A stretch of 64,000 nt of DNA from Pectinophora gossypiella (GCF_024362695.1 NC_065425.1:6205001-6269000), one strand, 5' to 3'. Counted from the stretch's first letter, positions 8,989 to 19,365 are shown. Numbers and translations are program-made. Notes: generated by a model from the sequence alone, not told the origin.

Positions 8989-9705
8989 ACATCATCATTG
9001 GGCACTACATCTTGACATGTGACGGTAACATTGGCTGTGTTGCTGTCACGTTTTGCTGCAGGATCTCTTGTGACTTATCAAGCCAATAGCAGTACGGCAC
9101 CTTTTGCCGCATTTCACACAAATAAAACGTGAGTCGGGGAGAGTAACAGTGGTGTGAAGGCAAAGTCTTGACACTCCAGCAGACAAATCGTGGCGCCACT
9201 CTGGTCTCATATCAGCGCGAGTCTCCCAACTGCTAATGTCTATGCCAAAACTCTCCATATCTCGCTTCCACGAGTTTGAATCTCAACATATCGATATCCT
9301 TGGTCATAACGAGGTCGTTATGACCGGAGGTCCGTGGTCCAGTGGTTGAGCGTTGGGCTCACGATCCGGATGTCCTGGGTTCGATTCCCGTTGGGGACAT
9401 ATCACAAAAATCACTTTGTGATCCCTAGTTTGGTTAGGACATTACAGGCTGATCACCTGACTGTCCGAAAGTAAGATGATCCAGGAAGGCACGGTAAACC
9501 GTTGGTCCCGGTTACTACTTACTGATGTAAGTAAATAGTCGTTACATGAGCCATATCAGGGGTCTTTGGCGGCTCAATAGTAACCCTGACAGGGTTAATG
9601 AGGTTGGTACTCCACCTCACAACCCACACTATTGAAGAAGATCTCAACATGAGGCGAGCGGCATATCGCCCATAACTTCTTGTCGGTTAATAACCGGAGC
9701 GTGGT
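8989..9705 (-). pseudogene. LINE ORF2 C-terminal fragment (zinc-finger end), split by SINE-B
   Basis: The minus-strand reading from about 9275 to 9046 gives a segment with KRDMESFGIDISSWE, RPEWRHDLSAGV and a terminal Cys/His motif CVKCGKRC...IGLISHKRSC. This is the typical C-terminal end of RTE/BovB-like ORF2 proteins, where an RFKD..KRD...SWE block precedes a C-x2-C...SH..C finger. The upstream LMLRFK portion lies beyond the SINE-B insertion at 9651-9700, with an apparent one-base deletion near the junction. The 3' side ends with ATGATGATG-like sequence near 8989, again RTE-like. It is a dead, 5'-truncated copy from a lineage different from the LINE at 1405, whose protein lacks this finger. 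Confidence 0.7.
9290..9640 (+). mobile_element. SINE-B copy with 10-bp TSD
   Basis: TSD ATCTCAACAT at 9280-9289 and 9641-9650. A box TGGTCCAGTGG at 9335-9345 and B box GGGTTCGATTCC at 9377-9388. The tail ends CCCACACTATTGAAGAAG. About 40 bp precede the usual SINE-B start and include a palindrome GGTCATAACGA/TCGTTATGACC (9302-9325), an extra 5' extension inside the TSDs. Confidence 0.9.
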
Positions 9706-10504
9706 GATAATTCTATTTCGATTACACGTAGTATTCAGTAATCCGATAAAAAAACAATTTACAATATTGGATGTTGAGATAATCTCACCCGTTCCGATCC
9801 TATAAACCTACAGCCTCCCAGATATCGGGCTGTGTAGGTATAATAAAATTAATCTACTTAATGAAATATTCAACATTGTTCTTCTTTGACGTGTGCAGTA
9901 ACAATCAGACATTTTGAAATTACTTCCATGTATAGAATAAGTGCATACTAAGTAGTTTAGTATTTTTTTCCAGTAGTACTGAGTGATTGTGTCTTTTGTA
10001 ACATGATGTTGATGACGGACCAAAAGTATTGAGCGATAAATTTAATTTTACTAACACTGTTAAATTTTTTAGAAATATATTTTTACTTTATATATAAATA
10101 TATTATTATATTCATTATTTTATTATTATATATATTTATATATTCTTTATTTGTGGAGGAAGTAAAAGCAGAGTTTATGTATGTATATAGTTTTAAATAT
10201 CTATTAACAATATAACAATTGTATTATATTACTAAATATGAACAAATTATGGTCTGGAAGTAAAGTCACTTGAATTTTAACTTTATCTCTTTCCATCATA
10301 CGTCATATTATCTAACTTATGTCTTCCTATCGAAATTAGCTGCAAGTTGTCTCCTCCTAAATATTTGTAGCTCTTGAGTTTTAATTGAAGCATGTACGAT
10401 CTCATGGATTTAGCCACAACAACGTTTGTAACACAATGTGACAAGTACTTTATTCCACACACAGAGAATACAAGATAGAAAAACAAAAGAAATGTAAAGA
10501 GTAA
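9706..10504. other. AT-rich sequence, nothing recognised
   Basis: Mostly A/T runs, extreme at 10060-10150 (TATATATAAATATATTATTA-type). Short open frames only. No shared repeat seen. Confidence 0.45.
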
Positions 10505-10614
10505 GTACAGACATGAGTAATATCATGTACTCACTTTAGAACCCTGTCGCACTATCATGTTTGACATTTAATGAGACTTACGGTTTAATCTGTCAAAAAA
10601 GTTACTGTCCGTAC
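10505..10614 (+). mobile_element. MITE-D copy, internally deleted
   Basis: Starts GTACAGACATGAGTAATATC and keeps CATTTAATGAGACTTACGGT, but jumps from AAAAAAGTTA to CTGTCCGTAC. About 45 bp before the right end are missing. Both GTAC ends are retained. Confidence 0.7.
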
Positions 10615-10966
10615 AATATTACTAAGAAGCAATCTCTTCAAATAGTTCATTATATTCGTTTCTTTTTAAATTGCCGCTCTTATTGCTTTTTTGCTTATAG
10701 GTATATTACATATTTCCTCCATAGCAACAAACATGGAAGGAGGAAAATAGTAACGGGAACCGATAAGCCTCTGTTACAGAGATTGGCATTTCACATGTAA
10801 AGATTATAATATATGAATGAAGGGAATTTCAAACGAATACTACTGGGCTGGGAGTAGACAGATAAAAGTTATTTCGATAAATACACCACATATATGTACC
10901 TCATTTCTGATGAATAAAAAAATATTAATTATATATTAAAAAAGAGAAAACTACTCAGATAGACAC

Positions 10967-11245
10967 GTAGGGTAGTTTCCAACTAGTTAAATCGTCAAAG
11001 TTACTTTTTACTTAACGTAAAAACACGGTTGCTTTTTCATACAAGTTCCTATGGAGTTTGCATAAAAAAGCAACCTGTGACGTCATAGAAAAAAAGTGAC
11101 AAAATGACGCACTTTTTATTACATTTATCTTCATTCAAATTCATAAATACTTATGTTAAATAGAAAAAAGAAAACGTTTTTTGCCTCCTTTAGATCTGTC
11201 TTTATTTAGTAATCAGAATTTCATAATTTATCTGTGACCTAGAAA
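10967..11245 (+). repeat. Repeat-E copy
   Basis: GGGTAGTTTCCAACTAG at the start, GTGACGTCATAGAAAAA in the middle, and TTTATTTAGTAATCAGAATT near the end. The family recurs at 11857, 14515, 36632, 41825, 48527, 48812 and 53460 on both strands. I see no TIR, tRNA head or poly(A); class unknown. Confidence 0.75.
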
Positions 11246-11856
11246 ACTCACCAATTCTGTAAGTAAATCTGTATTTTAAAGGTCACATCGCATCACAAAA
11301 ACAGTTTCATATAGCTACCAAGGCATGTAGACAGAAGCATTGACAAAAATGTATACAAAAACGTTCTGTTTGCTTGTACCGATGTCGAATGAACGCCCGT
11401 GCAAGCATTGTTCAACGTTTCACGCGGCGCTACGCTTGCTAGCGAACGAAATATTAAATGAGCGTTTTGTTACCCAAAAACAAACACGACTCCATTTCAA
11501 TTTTTGGTTGTATCGACTGAAAAGTGTGTATGGACTGAATAATTTTAAATTTTTGTTTTATTTCGTCTTGTTTATCAATCGAGAAGATACGGAGTCATAC
11601 AGTGCGAGATATTGCGAAGCGAAATTCTGTTTTGGGTTATAATATAGGTACTTTACCTTTTATACCTCTATGTAAGTATCTCAAATGGGTTCTGAGGACG
11701 AAATCATCAATCAGTCCAGCCCATAGACTAAGAATTTATTTGTGTATAAGCCCAATACAGATTTAAGTGTAAGTTTTGTATAATATATTATAGTGACGTT
11801 TTTCACCAGTGCGTACGTTTTACACCTATAGAAACATATTCGCATAACTATAACAA
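11246..11856. other. No feature recognised; 100-codon open frame
   Basis: An open frame at 11340-11642 (plus) has no recognisable domain. Its codons include several Cys and aromatic residues but no motif order I know. Probably chance. Confidence 0.3.
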
Positions 11857-12140
11857 TTGGATCTTGTACTAGATTCAAGATAAATTATTAAATTCTGATT
11901 ACTAAATAAAGACACATCTAACACTAACGGATAATATTTTATTTTTTCTATTTAACTCATCAATTAATTTTAATCAAGAAAAATATAACAATAAGACGTG
12001 ACTTATTGTAGATTTGCCGCACTTGGCCGGAGATTAACTACTTGGCCGGATTTTCTATGACGGCACGGTATATTTATTATACAATTTCCATAGTAAATTC
12101 GTGTTTTGATGGTTAGTAAAAAGTAACTGACTTGACTAAC
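11857..12140 (-). repeat. Repeat-E copy with embedded Retro-F scrap
   Basis: Reverse-strand Repeat-E. At 11995-12052 the family sequence is replaced by GACGTGACTTATTGTAGATT...CTACTTGGCCGG, which is the reverse complement of the last ~55 bp of Retro-F. The outer Repeat-E sequence resumes with TTTTCTATGACGGCAC. Confidence 0.7.
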
Positions 12141-12317
12141 CTATTATACTTATACAGTGCCAAACACAAGTATACAAAGTTATTAGGACACTAGTATTAA
12201 ACAATTAGTTCCGCGCATATCACATAGATGGCGTTCATCGATGCCTGAAACGCGCTAACGACGTTATCACAGTGCGACACACGCGAAGGCGAAATGGTAT
12301 GAATCGGTACAATTTAT

Positions 12318-12642
12318 GCTAGTACAGTAGTTATTACAAATCATGCATTTTGGCTAACAAACAACTGTTATTAATGATACTGTGTCAAACTCGGGGGGAT
12401 TTATGGTAGTACAGTCATGAGCAATATAATGTACCCACTTTAGGACTCTGTCGCACTAACATATTTGACATTTAGTGAGACTTACAGTTCAATTTGTCTT
12501 AAAAGTTAATGTGACATGGTACCAAAGTGTATACATATTAATGCTCGTGACCGTACAGTACCTAGTTATTACAAATCATGCATTTTTGCTCATTAACAGC
12601 CGTAGTTATGACGCCGCGCAATGTAAAACTCGGGTGGATGCA
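12318..12642 (+). repeat. ~85-bp direct repeat flanking MITE-D
   Basis: TTATTACAAATCATGCATTTT followed by related sequence and AAACTCGGG-GGAT occurs at about 12330-12402 and again at about 12566-12640, one on each side of the MITE-D at 12409-12556. The two arms have diverged by several substitutions and small indels. Confidence 0.6.
12409..12556 (+). mobile_element. MITE-D copy, full length
   Basis: GTACAGTCATGAGCAATATA ... ATTAATGCTCGTGACCGTAC, 148 bp. One of the two cleanest copies (the other is 20449-20596) and the reference I used for the family. Confidence 0.85.
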
Positions 12643-13232
12643 CAGATGGACAAATAAACTAGACGATTATTGTTTTAACTGTCGTGATTTATACTCATTC
12701 CACCAGAGAACAGGTAAATTCGATTTCAGCAGCAGTCAGCCATTATTTCAAAACGAACTTACTTTTCCCTTAGTTGTCTGACTACGGATCCCTGATAATG
12801 TACAAAGTAAACAACAGGCAAAATGTATTTTTATTCAAATACTTTGTGTTTTCGAAGTATTTTTTATTTTTATTTCGTAGAAAGGTATGTGTATTAATTC
12901 AACCAACGTTCAATATCGCACGGTTCAATCCATTTTCCAATACATTAGCTCTAAAAACATTTTTATGTTCACTCAGATATTCCTGTAAATTCAATGAAAG
13001 TCCATTATGAAGTCGAGACTTGTATTGTATGTGCATGACATTGACACTGAACATATTATTATAATAATATGTATATATCATTTGATGGTGGAAGTGGGTT
13101 AGTTGATTAAAAGGAAACACACACAGTCTAAAAGATAATGGGATTTTATTCAAAACACTCGCGATACAGTTTTCGCGGTGCCAGCTATAACGTCAATTCG
13201 TAACGGGATAAAAACACTTGTAAGTTTTTATC
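12643..13232. other. No feature recognised
   Basis: AT-rich with overlapping short open frames on both strands, none with recognisable content. Confidence 0.4.
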
Positions 13233-13325
13233 CCCATGCATAAACTTAACGCCCGTGATGCTTAAGGAGTTGACAGAGCTACAACTTTTTACCCTCTGTT
13301 GATACGAAGTCTATTCATTAGTACT
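13233..13325 (+). repeat. Repeat-G fragment, degraded
   Basis: AAACTTAACGCCCGTGATGC, GACAGAGCTACAACTT and CTGTTGATACGAAGTC match Repeat-G with gaps. Confidence 0.5.
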
Positions 13326-13649
13326 AACGTATATTGTACGTATAAAGCTATTTAAAGTGTACATGAAAAGGTCGCCACAACAAAGCTAAAGTAGTTAAGC
13401 TTGAATGTATGTTACGAAATTAATACCGAAATGTGATGACTTGTGGTTTTGTTTAACCTAACAGGGATTGCGTCCGTGTTGATACAATATTATGTATGTA
13501 TTATGTACGGTTAAGTCTCAGTTTACCTTATAGTAAGGGCTGAGGTATAAGCATATACACGGTATTAATGAGATTGTTCACAGGGACTGTAACCTGGAAC
13601 CTGACAGAGGGCAGCAGTAGCTTTCATGCATTCAAAGGCGGAGGACAGG
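13326..13649. other. No feature recognised
   Basis: No family match noted apart from sequence leading into the SINE-S copy. Confidence 0.35.
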
Positions 13650-13818
13650 AGTCTTAGTAAGGCTCTGAAATAAACTAATCTGGGCATCATCCCACTCGCG
13701 TCAGACTGAGTACTGCGGGGCGAAAGGCAAGAGAGAAACCACTGCTCTATGTTTCCCTAGAAAAGTAGCATGGAGAATGCTACACCGACAAGAGCGTGGC
13801 TCTTAAATTAGTGATGAT
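13650..13818 (+). mobile_element. SINE-S copy with RTE-LINE 3' tail
   Basis: The body (CTAATCTGGGCATCATCCCA, GTCAGACTGAGTACTGCGGG, AAACCACTGCTCTATG) matches the copy at 35735. The last ~45 bp, ATGCTACACCGACAAGAGCG then TGGCTCTTAAATTAGTGATGATG, are nearly the terminal sequence of the LINE at 1405, including codons of its C-terminus. The 5' boundary is uncertain. Confidence 0.75.
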
Positions 13819-13837
13819 GATCAGATTTTTATATGTG

Positions 13838-13905
13838 AAATCCTATCAAATGTTCAGGTTAGGTAAACGGACCCTGTGAAAAACGGGATAATGCTAGTGA
13901 TAAGA
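13838..13905 (+). mobile_element. SINE-K 3' fragment
   Basis: TATCAAATGTTCAGGTTAGG followed by CGGACCCTGTGAAAAACGGG and GATAATGCTAG is the 3' end of SINE-K (compare 37690-37730 and 49950-50008). Confidence 0.7.
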
Positions 13906-14130
13906 TTTTTATATGGAGTGTCTGGGGTGTGGGGTGTGGTCTACAAACGTCAGATAAACAACTCATCCCCGTAAGTACTTCTATTTTCGTTGTATCGATG
14001 TGGCACTTTTTCGCTCGCTGGTAGCACTAAGTCACCAGACGATAGTTTTTTTTTTTCATTATAACCTTAATCTAAATACATGGATTGAATGATGCCGTTA
14101 AACGACAGAGGTTTGTCTCTTTAACACACT

Positions 14131-14402
14131 TAAAGAAAGAAAGAAGAAATAAATAGACTATTTATTATTATAGGACGCACAGTAACAATATAAAAACATA
14201 AGGAAAAAAAATACTCACACAAAATTACATACTTACCCAATAGAAACGTATGTACAAAAGAAAAATAAATAGTAAATGTTGACTTGACATTGAACGCATG
14301 GAATTGTAATGGGAGACAATGCAATGGGGGATGTTTTTATTCGTATGTTTATGTCCTTTGTATATGTCGTTGTGCAATAAAGTATTATTGATTGATTGAT
14401 TG
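14131..14402. mobile_element. LINE-tail-like segment ending in (TTGA)n
   Basis: The plus-strand end reads GTTGTGCAATAAAGTATTAT followed by (TGAT)n/(TTGA)n, the layout of a LINE 3' end. The opposite side begins AAGAAAGAAAGAAGAAATAA, which on minus would be a (TTTC)n-like tail. No coding remnant identified. Confidence 0.4.
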
Positions 14403-14514
14403 AGGGACTTTACAAACTACGTTCCCTAAAAACAATACAGATGGCGTTGTACGAGATAATTGAGTCATGTACTCATCATCTCAGGCCTTTACATCTTTAT
14501 CAGATGATTCAAAC

Positions 14515-14715
14515 AGCGTTAGGTTCAAGATAAATTATGAAATTCTGGTTAAGTACTAAATAAAGACACATCTAAAACTAACAAAAAACATATTATTTTT
14601 CCTATTTAACTTATTTACGAATTTTAATAATGAAAAACGTAATAAGTCGGACATTATATCACGTTTTCTATGACGTCACAGTGTGCTTTTTCATACAAAT
14701 TCCATAGTATTCCAT
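14515..14715 (-). repeat. Repeat-E copy
   Basis: Reverse-strand copy: TCAAGATAAATTATGAAATT, TCACGTTTTCTATGACGTCA and CATACAAATTCCATAG. It lacks the CCAACTAG end. Confidence 0.65.
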
Positions 14716-14719
14716 GAAT

Positions 14720-14760
14720 TTAGATATTTGACATTTAATGAGAATTACGGTTTAATTGAA
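14720..14760 (+). mobile_element. MITE-D scrap
   Basis: TTTGACATTTAATGAGAATT ACGGTTTAATT is an internal piece of MITE-D with neither end. Confidence 0.4.
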
Positions 14761-15001
14761 CTATAAATACTGAAGAAATAAGAAAGGTATAATGTATTGT
14801 GTGTACAAACACACGCACACATTTATTTTTCTTCAGTAAGTATTTATAGCTTAAGCGCGTTTCTTATTTATATAAAATCACCCGCACTTTATATTTTTAA
14901 TAGATATAGAAGAGCGAGGCCACCTGACATACCTACTAGGTAGGTCTTAGCCCTAGTCGATATAGATTACTGTGTAAGTTACTGAAATAAATATATATTT
15001 T

Positions 15002-15208
15002 AATTTGTCAAAAAAGTGAATGTGACATGGTTTCAAAGTGTATACATATTAGTACTTGTGACCGTACAATCATGTACCCACTTTAGAACCCCGTCGCACT
15101 ATCATAATATCTGACATTTAACGAGACTTACGGTTTAATTTGTCAAAGAAGTTAATGTGACATGGTTTCAAAGTGTACATACATATTGGTACTTTTGACC
15201 GTACCTCT
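15002..15208 (+). mobile_element. Two MITE-D copies in tandem
   Basis: The first is 5'-truncated (15002-15069, from AATTTGTCAAAAAAGTGAAT to CTTGTGACCGTAC). The second starts at that same GTAC (15066) and runs to TTTTGACCGTAC (15205-15208), missing ~12 bp near its start. The sequence after the last GTAC, CTCTGATTAGCCCAATT, is SINE-H body. Confidence 0.75.
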
Positions 15209-15559
15209 GATTAGCCCAATTACGATTTTTTATAATCATGAGCTTAAACCACCTACTTTTAGGGTTATAATTTGCATAGTTTAAGGTTCTTTAGTTGAAA
15301 AGTCATTCTCTTACTATTATAAAGTTTCCGATTCAATTAAAACTTGTTAGTTCAGAGTTTAGTTTGAAGTTTGTCATATGGAAACAATCACCCAAGTTAA
15401 GCAACTTACGGTCATCTCGTGGATGGATCTATAATTATAGGGCCACTCCTCAAATAGTGGAGGAAGTTTAAGGTTCCCCTGAGGAACGTCATCGTCAAAT
15501 ATCAACCTCGTCAATGCTTGTTTGTCAAGATACTGTCCACTTTATTAGGTATTTCAGCA
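15209..15559. other. No feature recognised beyond a SINE-H trace
   Basis: The first ~25 bp resemble SINE-H (CTCTGATTAGCCCAATT). The remainder is AT-rich and unassigned. Confidence 0.35.
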
Positions 15560-15750
15560 CCTGGCGACTAAAATTCACCGAGTCGCCATGACCACGTCAC
15601 CGGTTACGGTTCCTAAACATTTCCTATTGAAATCTATGGCAGGTTCGGGCAATTCACTTGGCGACGCTTTAGCAACGAAGCGATTTCAATTTAAATAGTT
15701 TGGCGACATTGTCGACGACGTGGCCTTGGCAACTCGGTGAGTTATTGCCC
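15560..15750. mobile_element. Short TIR element (MITE), ~190 bp
   Basis: The left arm GGCGACTAAAATTCACCGAG...CCATGACCACGTC (about 15563-15598) is an imperfect inverted copy of the right arm GACGTGGCCTTGGCAACTCG...GAGTTATTGCCC (about 15717-15750). The centre repeats GGCGAC-type words. No open frame. Confidence 0.6.
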
Positions 15751-15751
15751 T

Positions 15752-15895
15752 TAGAATCAGAATCAGAATTATTTATTCAACGTAATTATCATGGTTAAAC
15801 TTGTTGAAGGTCAATGTAACATTTTGAATTTACGTCATTTCGCAAGGTGTTATGGCTGAGGAGAAGAAATGACAAGAAACTGCAACAGCCTTATA
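15752..15895 (-). mobile_element. LINE 3' end (minus), (TTCTGA)n tail
   Basis: On the minus strand it reads TTGCAGTTTCTTGTCATTTC, TTCTCCTCAGCCATAACACC and ends GAATAAATAATTCTGATTCTGATTC. The pattern is that of a 5'-truncated CR1/Jockey-type LINE 3' UTR with a short repeat tail. Confidence 0.55.
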
Positions 15896-16013
15896 TTGTC
15901 ACACCTGGAAGTATTTTCACTTGTTTTATTTAATACTTACTGTTGCATGCATTTATTAGTAAGTTGTACTTATAGTTTGTACCCGCAATCCTTCATTTTT
16001 TTACATTTTTCCT

Positions 16014-16137
16014 CACCTTATGGTTGTCTGGAAGAAATCGCTTTATGCGATAAGGCCGCCATTTGCCATTCACTTAGTTAAGAGTCTTTTTGTAATTATT
16101 GCTTTTTATTTTGGTGCAATAAAGTGTATTTGTATTG
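16014..16137 (+). mobile_element. LINE 3' end with AAATCGC hairpin
   Basis: GGTTGTCTGGAAGAAATCGC TTTATGCGATAAGGCCGCC forms a small stem (ATCGC/GCGAT). It is followed by GTGCAATAAAGTGTATTTG and (TTGTA)n. Same signature as 4252, 31085 and 63236. Confidence 0.65.
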
Positions 16138-16536
16138 TATTGTTAATCATATTATTTTATGAAGTGTATTTTTCTGTTTCTCTTCTACCGACTTTAAATT
16201 AGGTTCTCAATTCGACTCATTATTATGATTTTTAATCGAGTTTCGTGTTCTACTTTTCTAATCTAGCTTTTTAATAAGATTGCTGATTATAATTCGAGAT
16301 TGAGAGCGTCCTAGCAAACATCTAAAGATCTAGGTCCCTATTCAATCCAGGCTGTCTGAATGGCACCGAAATAGCACTAGACGTGTAGGCTATATCAAAT
16401 CTAAATCTAGGCTTAGATGTAGGTCCAACAATAGACGGAAGCATCCAGCTGCATTATAGAATACTCGTGCCAACGTCGGAACAATTTTAGAGTCCATTTA
16501 ATAGGATGTTCAGTATATTTACTTATTTCTGTGAAC
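16138..16536. other. No feature recognised
   Basis: AT-rich, unassigned. Confidence 0.35.
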
Positions 16537-16672
16537 TGGGGGGGTTAAAATGAACACATCGAACCAATTCATCTAAGAAAGCAATATTGCTATTTAACAT
16601 TAGTTTGCATTGCGCACTTATTTTTTATATGCGCAAATGTCAAATTGCAATATTGGACTCTAAAAGGGCCAC
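16537..16672 (+). repeat. Repeat-N copy
   Basis: GGGGGGGTTAAAATGAACAC ATCGAACCAATTCATCTAAG, then GCAATATTGC and TATGCGCAAATGTCAAATTG. It contains an inverted arrangement of GCAATATTGC/AATTGCAATATTGG. Confidence 0.55.
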
Positions 16673-16900
16673 ATGGTGGCAACTCATAATTAGAAAAACG
16701 TATATTTTACCCTAGTAACCAAATTTCGATCGTTTTTTTTTTAAACTCACGACAATTTCCCAGCGGAGGACACAGAGACTATGGAATTCCATTTGCTTCG
16801 ATCCTCATATACTTCTCTTGCTTCCTCCGAACACACGCGCGCCGCTTCAGAGTAGATTGCACTAAACCGTTTTGAAGGATATCTCCAATTACTTACCTTA

Positions 16901-17229
16901 CATAAACTGCCTATATACGTCCCACTGCTGGGCACAGGCCTCCCCTCAATCAACCGGAGGGGGTATGGAGCATACTCCACCACGCTGCTCCACTGCGGGT
17001 TGGTGGAGGTGTTTTTACGGCTAATAGCCGGGACCAACGGCTTAACGTGCCCTCCGAAGCACGGAATCATCTTACTTTTTCGGACAATCAGGTGATTCAA
17101 GCCTGAAAAGTCCTTACCAAACAAAGGACAGTCTCACAAAGTGATTTCGACAATGTCCCCATCGGGAATCGAACCCGGACCTCCAGATCGTGAGCCTAAC
17201 GCTCTAACCACTAGACCACGGAGGCTGTT
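16901..17229 (-). mobile_element. SINE-A copy with 14-bp TSD
   Basis: Perfect TSD AATTACTTACCTTA at 16887-16900 and 17230-17243. The minus-strand head GTGGTCTAGTGGTTAGAGCG and B box GGGTTCGATTCCCG are at the high end; the 3' end CCCAGCAGTGGGACGTATAT is at the low end. A full-length, well-preserved reference copy. Confidence 0.95.
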
Positions 17230-17279
17230 AATTACTTACCTTAGACGTTCTTAAATACTAGTAATAAAATGCACTATTA

Positions 17280-17326
17280 ACTCTGACCACTCCTTTAGGG
17301 ATCACGGGCGTGAGTCTATGTCTGTA
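17280..17326 (-). repeat. Repeat-G fragment
   Basis: TTTAGGGATCACGGGCGTGA GTCTATG is the reverse complement of the Repeat-G start. Confidence 0.45.
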
Positions 17327-17547
17327 GTATGTTGTTCTAACAACTTTACAATTTTCAAATGTGCCGTTAATCGTCACGAGAAGGATCAGAGTCAATATTT
17401 GGAATTACTGAACTAACAACCGTTTTGACGCTCGCTCTCCGTCGCAATTGAAGAGATGGAGTAGCTCTCGACTCAATAGTACTTGTGTGAGACCTGTACC
17501 TGAACGTTGAGCCTGGGTAGCTGAAATTTAATAACGTCATACTTTGC

Positions 17548-17640
17548 AGGGGCCCTGGGGGTAAGAAGGCCACATCGAAGAAATTCATCTAAAAAAACAA
17601 TATTGCAATTTGATATTTGCGCATATAAAAGTAAGTGTCT
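17548..17640 (+). repeat. Repeat-N copy
   Basis: GGGGGTAAGAAGGCCACATC GAAGAAATTCATCTAAAAAA then CAATATTGCAATTTGATATT and TGCGCATATAAAAGTAAG. Confidence 0.55.
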
Positions 17641-17650
17641 CAGTAGGTTT

Positions 17651-17712
17651 CCATGGTTGTGCCACCAGCGGTTAATCGGGAGTCTGTTGCCGGCAACAAA
17701 TTGATTGCAACC
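17651..17712. repeat. Short block shared with 56063-56130
   Basis: TTGTGCCACCAGCGGTTAAT..GTTGCCGGCAACAAATTG resembles ATTGCACCACCAGTGAGAAA..GTTGCCGGTAACAAATTG near 56065. Class unknown. Confidence 0.4.
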
Positions 17713-18149
17713 ACTACATTCGATTGCTTCTATGCTGTTTATTTATTTATTTATTTTTTACTTAAACAATATCTTTACAGGTATACCCAATGCGATATCG
17801 ATACATAAATGCGATTAAATATTTTATAAAACAAAGTATGAACACACACACAACATAACATCTAGTACCCACTGAAATAATTTAGAGACCGTTCTGTGAA
17901 TTTCACCACCGAACAAGTAAATAAGTCAACCTCGTAGTTACGTTCCGCTATATCATTAATGTTTCGCAAGGCCCTAGTGACAGGAGCACAGTCCCCCATG
18001 TTCGTTCTCGAGGGCTGCACCCGAAACATTTGCGGTCTCCGCCTTGGTTCTCTCGCGTCTCTGGGCACTCTCAAGTGTAACGATTCCAGTATCTGAGGGT
18101 TATGAATCATTCTGTTCTGGGAGCATATAAAAAACATAGAACACGTTCA
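17713..18149. other. No feature recognised
   Basis: A 91-codon open frame on minus (17862-18137) has no recognisable motif. A TTTATTTATTTATTTA run is near 17735-17756. Confidence 0.3.
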
Positions 18150-18370
18150 GCTGCTTCTCTTCCCGGGTATGTCGTAAAAACCGACAGAGGGATTGTGTCC
18201 TCTAACATGATGGACTAATGTTATGGGCGATAGGCTGATCCCTTATCACCATAAGGTTCATCATATCCATCTTTGGACTTCGTATCAACAGTGGCTGCAA
18301 GTTGTCTTTGATTACTTGTGGCTCTGCCCACCCCATTAGGGATTACGGGCGTGAGTTTATGTAGGTATGT
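18150..18370 (-). repeat. Repeat-G copy, longest
   Basis: Minus strand: AACTCACGCCCGTAATCCCT, GTGGGCAGAGCCACAAGTAA, CACTGTTGATACGAAGTCCA, GGTGATAAGGGATCAGCCTA and GACATACCCGGG near the end. The low-coordinate end (CTTCCCGGGTATGTCGTAAA) recurs alone at 38797, 44255 and 57053. A GTATGTATGTATG run adjoins its 5' side. Confidence 0.65.
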
Positions 18371-18445
18371 ATGTATGTACTACATTCGACTTTCATCAAA
18401 ATTGAAGAAAGTCGAATGTAGTGAAGATTAAACTGAAGAACTGAT

Positions 18446-18532
18446 TGGTTGAAGATTTGACTGGTCTGGTTTTTTACAGAAGCGACTGCTTGTCTGACCT
18501 TTCAACCCGCGAAGTGAAAACCAGCATAATAC
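18446..18532 (-). mobile_element. SINE-K fragment
   Basis: Reverse complement of the SINE-K body: GTTTTTTACAGAAGCGACTG and CTTTCAACCCGCGAAG. Both ends are missing. Confidence 0.6.
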
Positions 18533-18786
18533 AGGTTATAAATAAATCAGGACATTAAATCATAACATAATCCTATATGTACTATACGAGCTCCGTACAG
18601 TTCATTCATCTTCAATGTCGATCAGTTATTGTCGATAAAAGTACTTTCCCCTTTCCAAATACTTCATCTAATTTTCCTCATAATGGTTGGGTTAAAATTT
18701 CGCAATCAAAATTGGATGTAAATATCAAACTTGCTGAGAGAGGCGATGAGGCCACGAAAATATAATAAAATCCTTTTTAATCTATC

Positions 18787-18868
18787 ATCATCATTATCAG
18801 CCGTACGACGCCCACTGCTGGGCATAGGCCTCTCCCAAGGATCTCCACGACGACGATCGGACCTAGGC
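18787..18868 (-). mobile_element. RTE LINE 3'-end fragment
   Basis: On minus: GGAGATCCTTGGGAGAGGCC, TATGCCCAGCAGTGGGCGTC, GTACGGCTGATAATGATGATGA. A short 3' UTR ending in (ATG)n is RTE-like. The CCCAGCAGTGGG block is shared with the 3' ends of SINE-A and SINE-C. Confidence 0.6.
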
Positions 18869-19365
18869 GTATTTATATTATTTATTAACAAGAAAATTTT
18901 ATGTTTTATAATGCCTTACTTATTACATAATACATAACTTTTTGCTATTTTTAATGTGTGCGGATTGTTTTTAAAATTTTGCAACTTTTCTGTGACAGAC
19001 AGACAGACATACAGCGCCACTGAAGGCTTAGTAATACGGATTACGGACTCCTAAAAAAGTAGATAGGCGTTAAAATTCGTATTTACTTTTCCCCGTTCAC
19101 ACCAATGCAGTTTGCTCGAAGGAGATAGAGTAAACATTAACTGCATATTGCAAGTAATATTGACTAAGTCCTGATGTGAAGCAACATTTAGTTCGATAAA
19201 GTTATCCAAGGGAGTTTCCAAGTTGCGTCGAACTTATCCGGTCTTATCTTATTTAACTTCATCTGAGGAAAACATGAGTATCAGTGATGTGCCGTTCAGG
19301 GGAATTTTCCCAAAGTGGGAATGTTCCTGTTGTAAAAACTCTTGAATGTGGTGTGTGTCTTGTGT

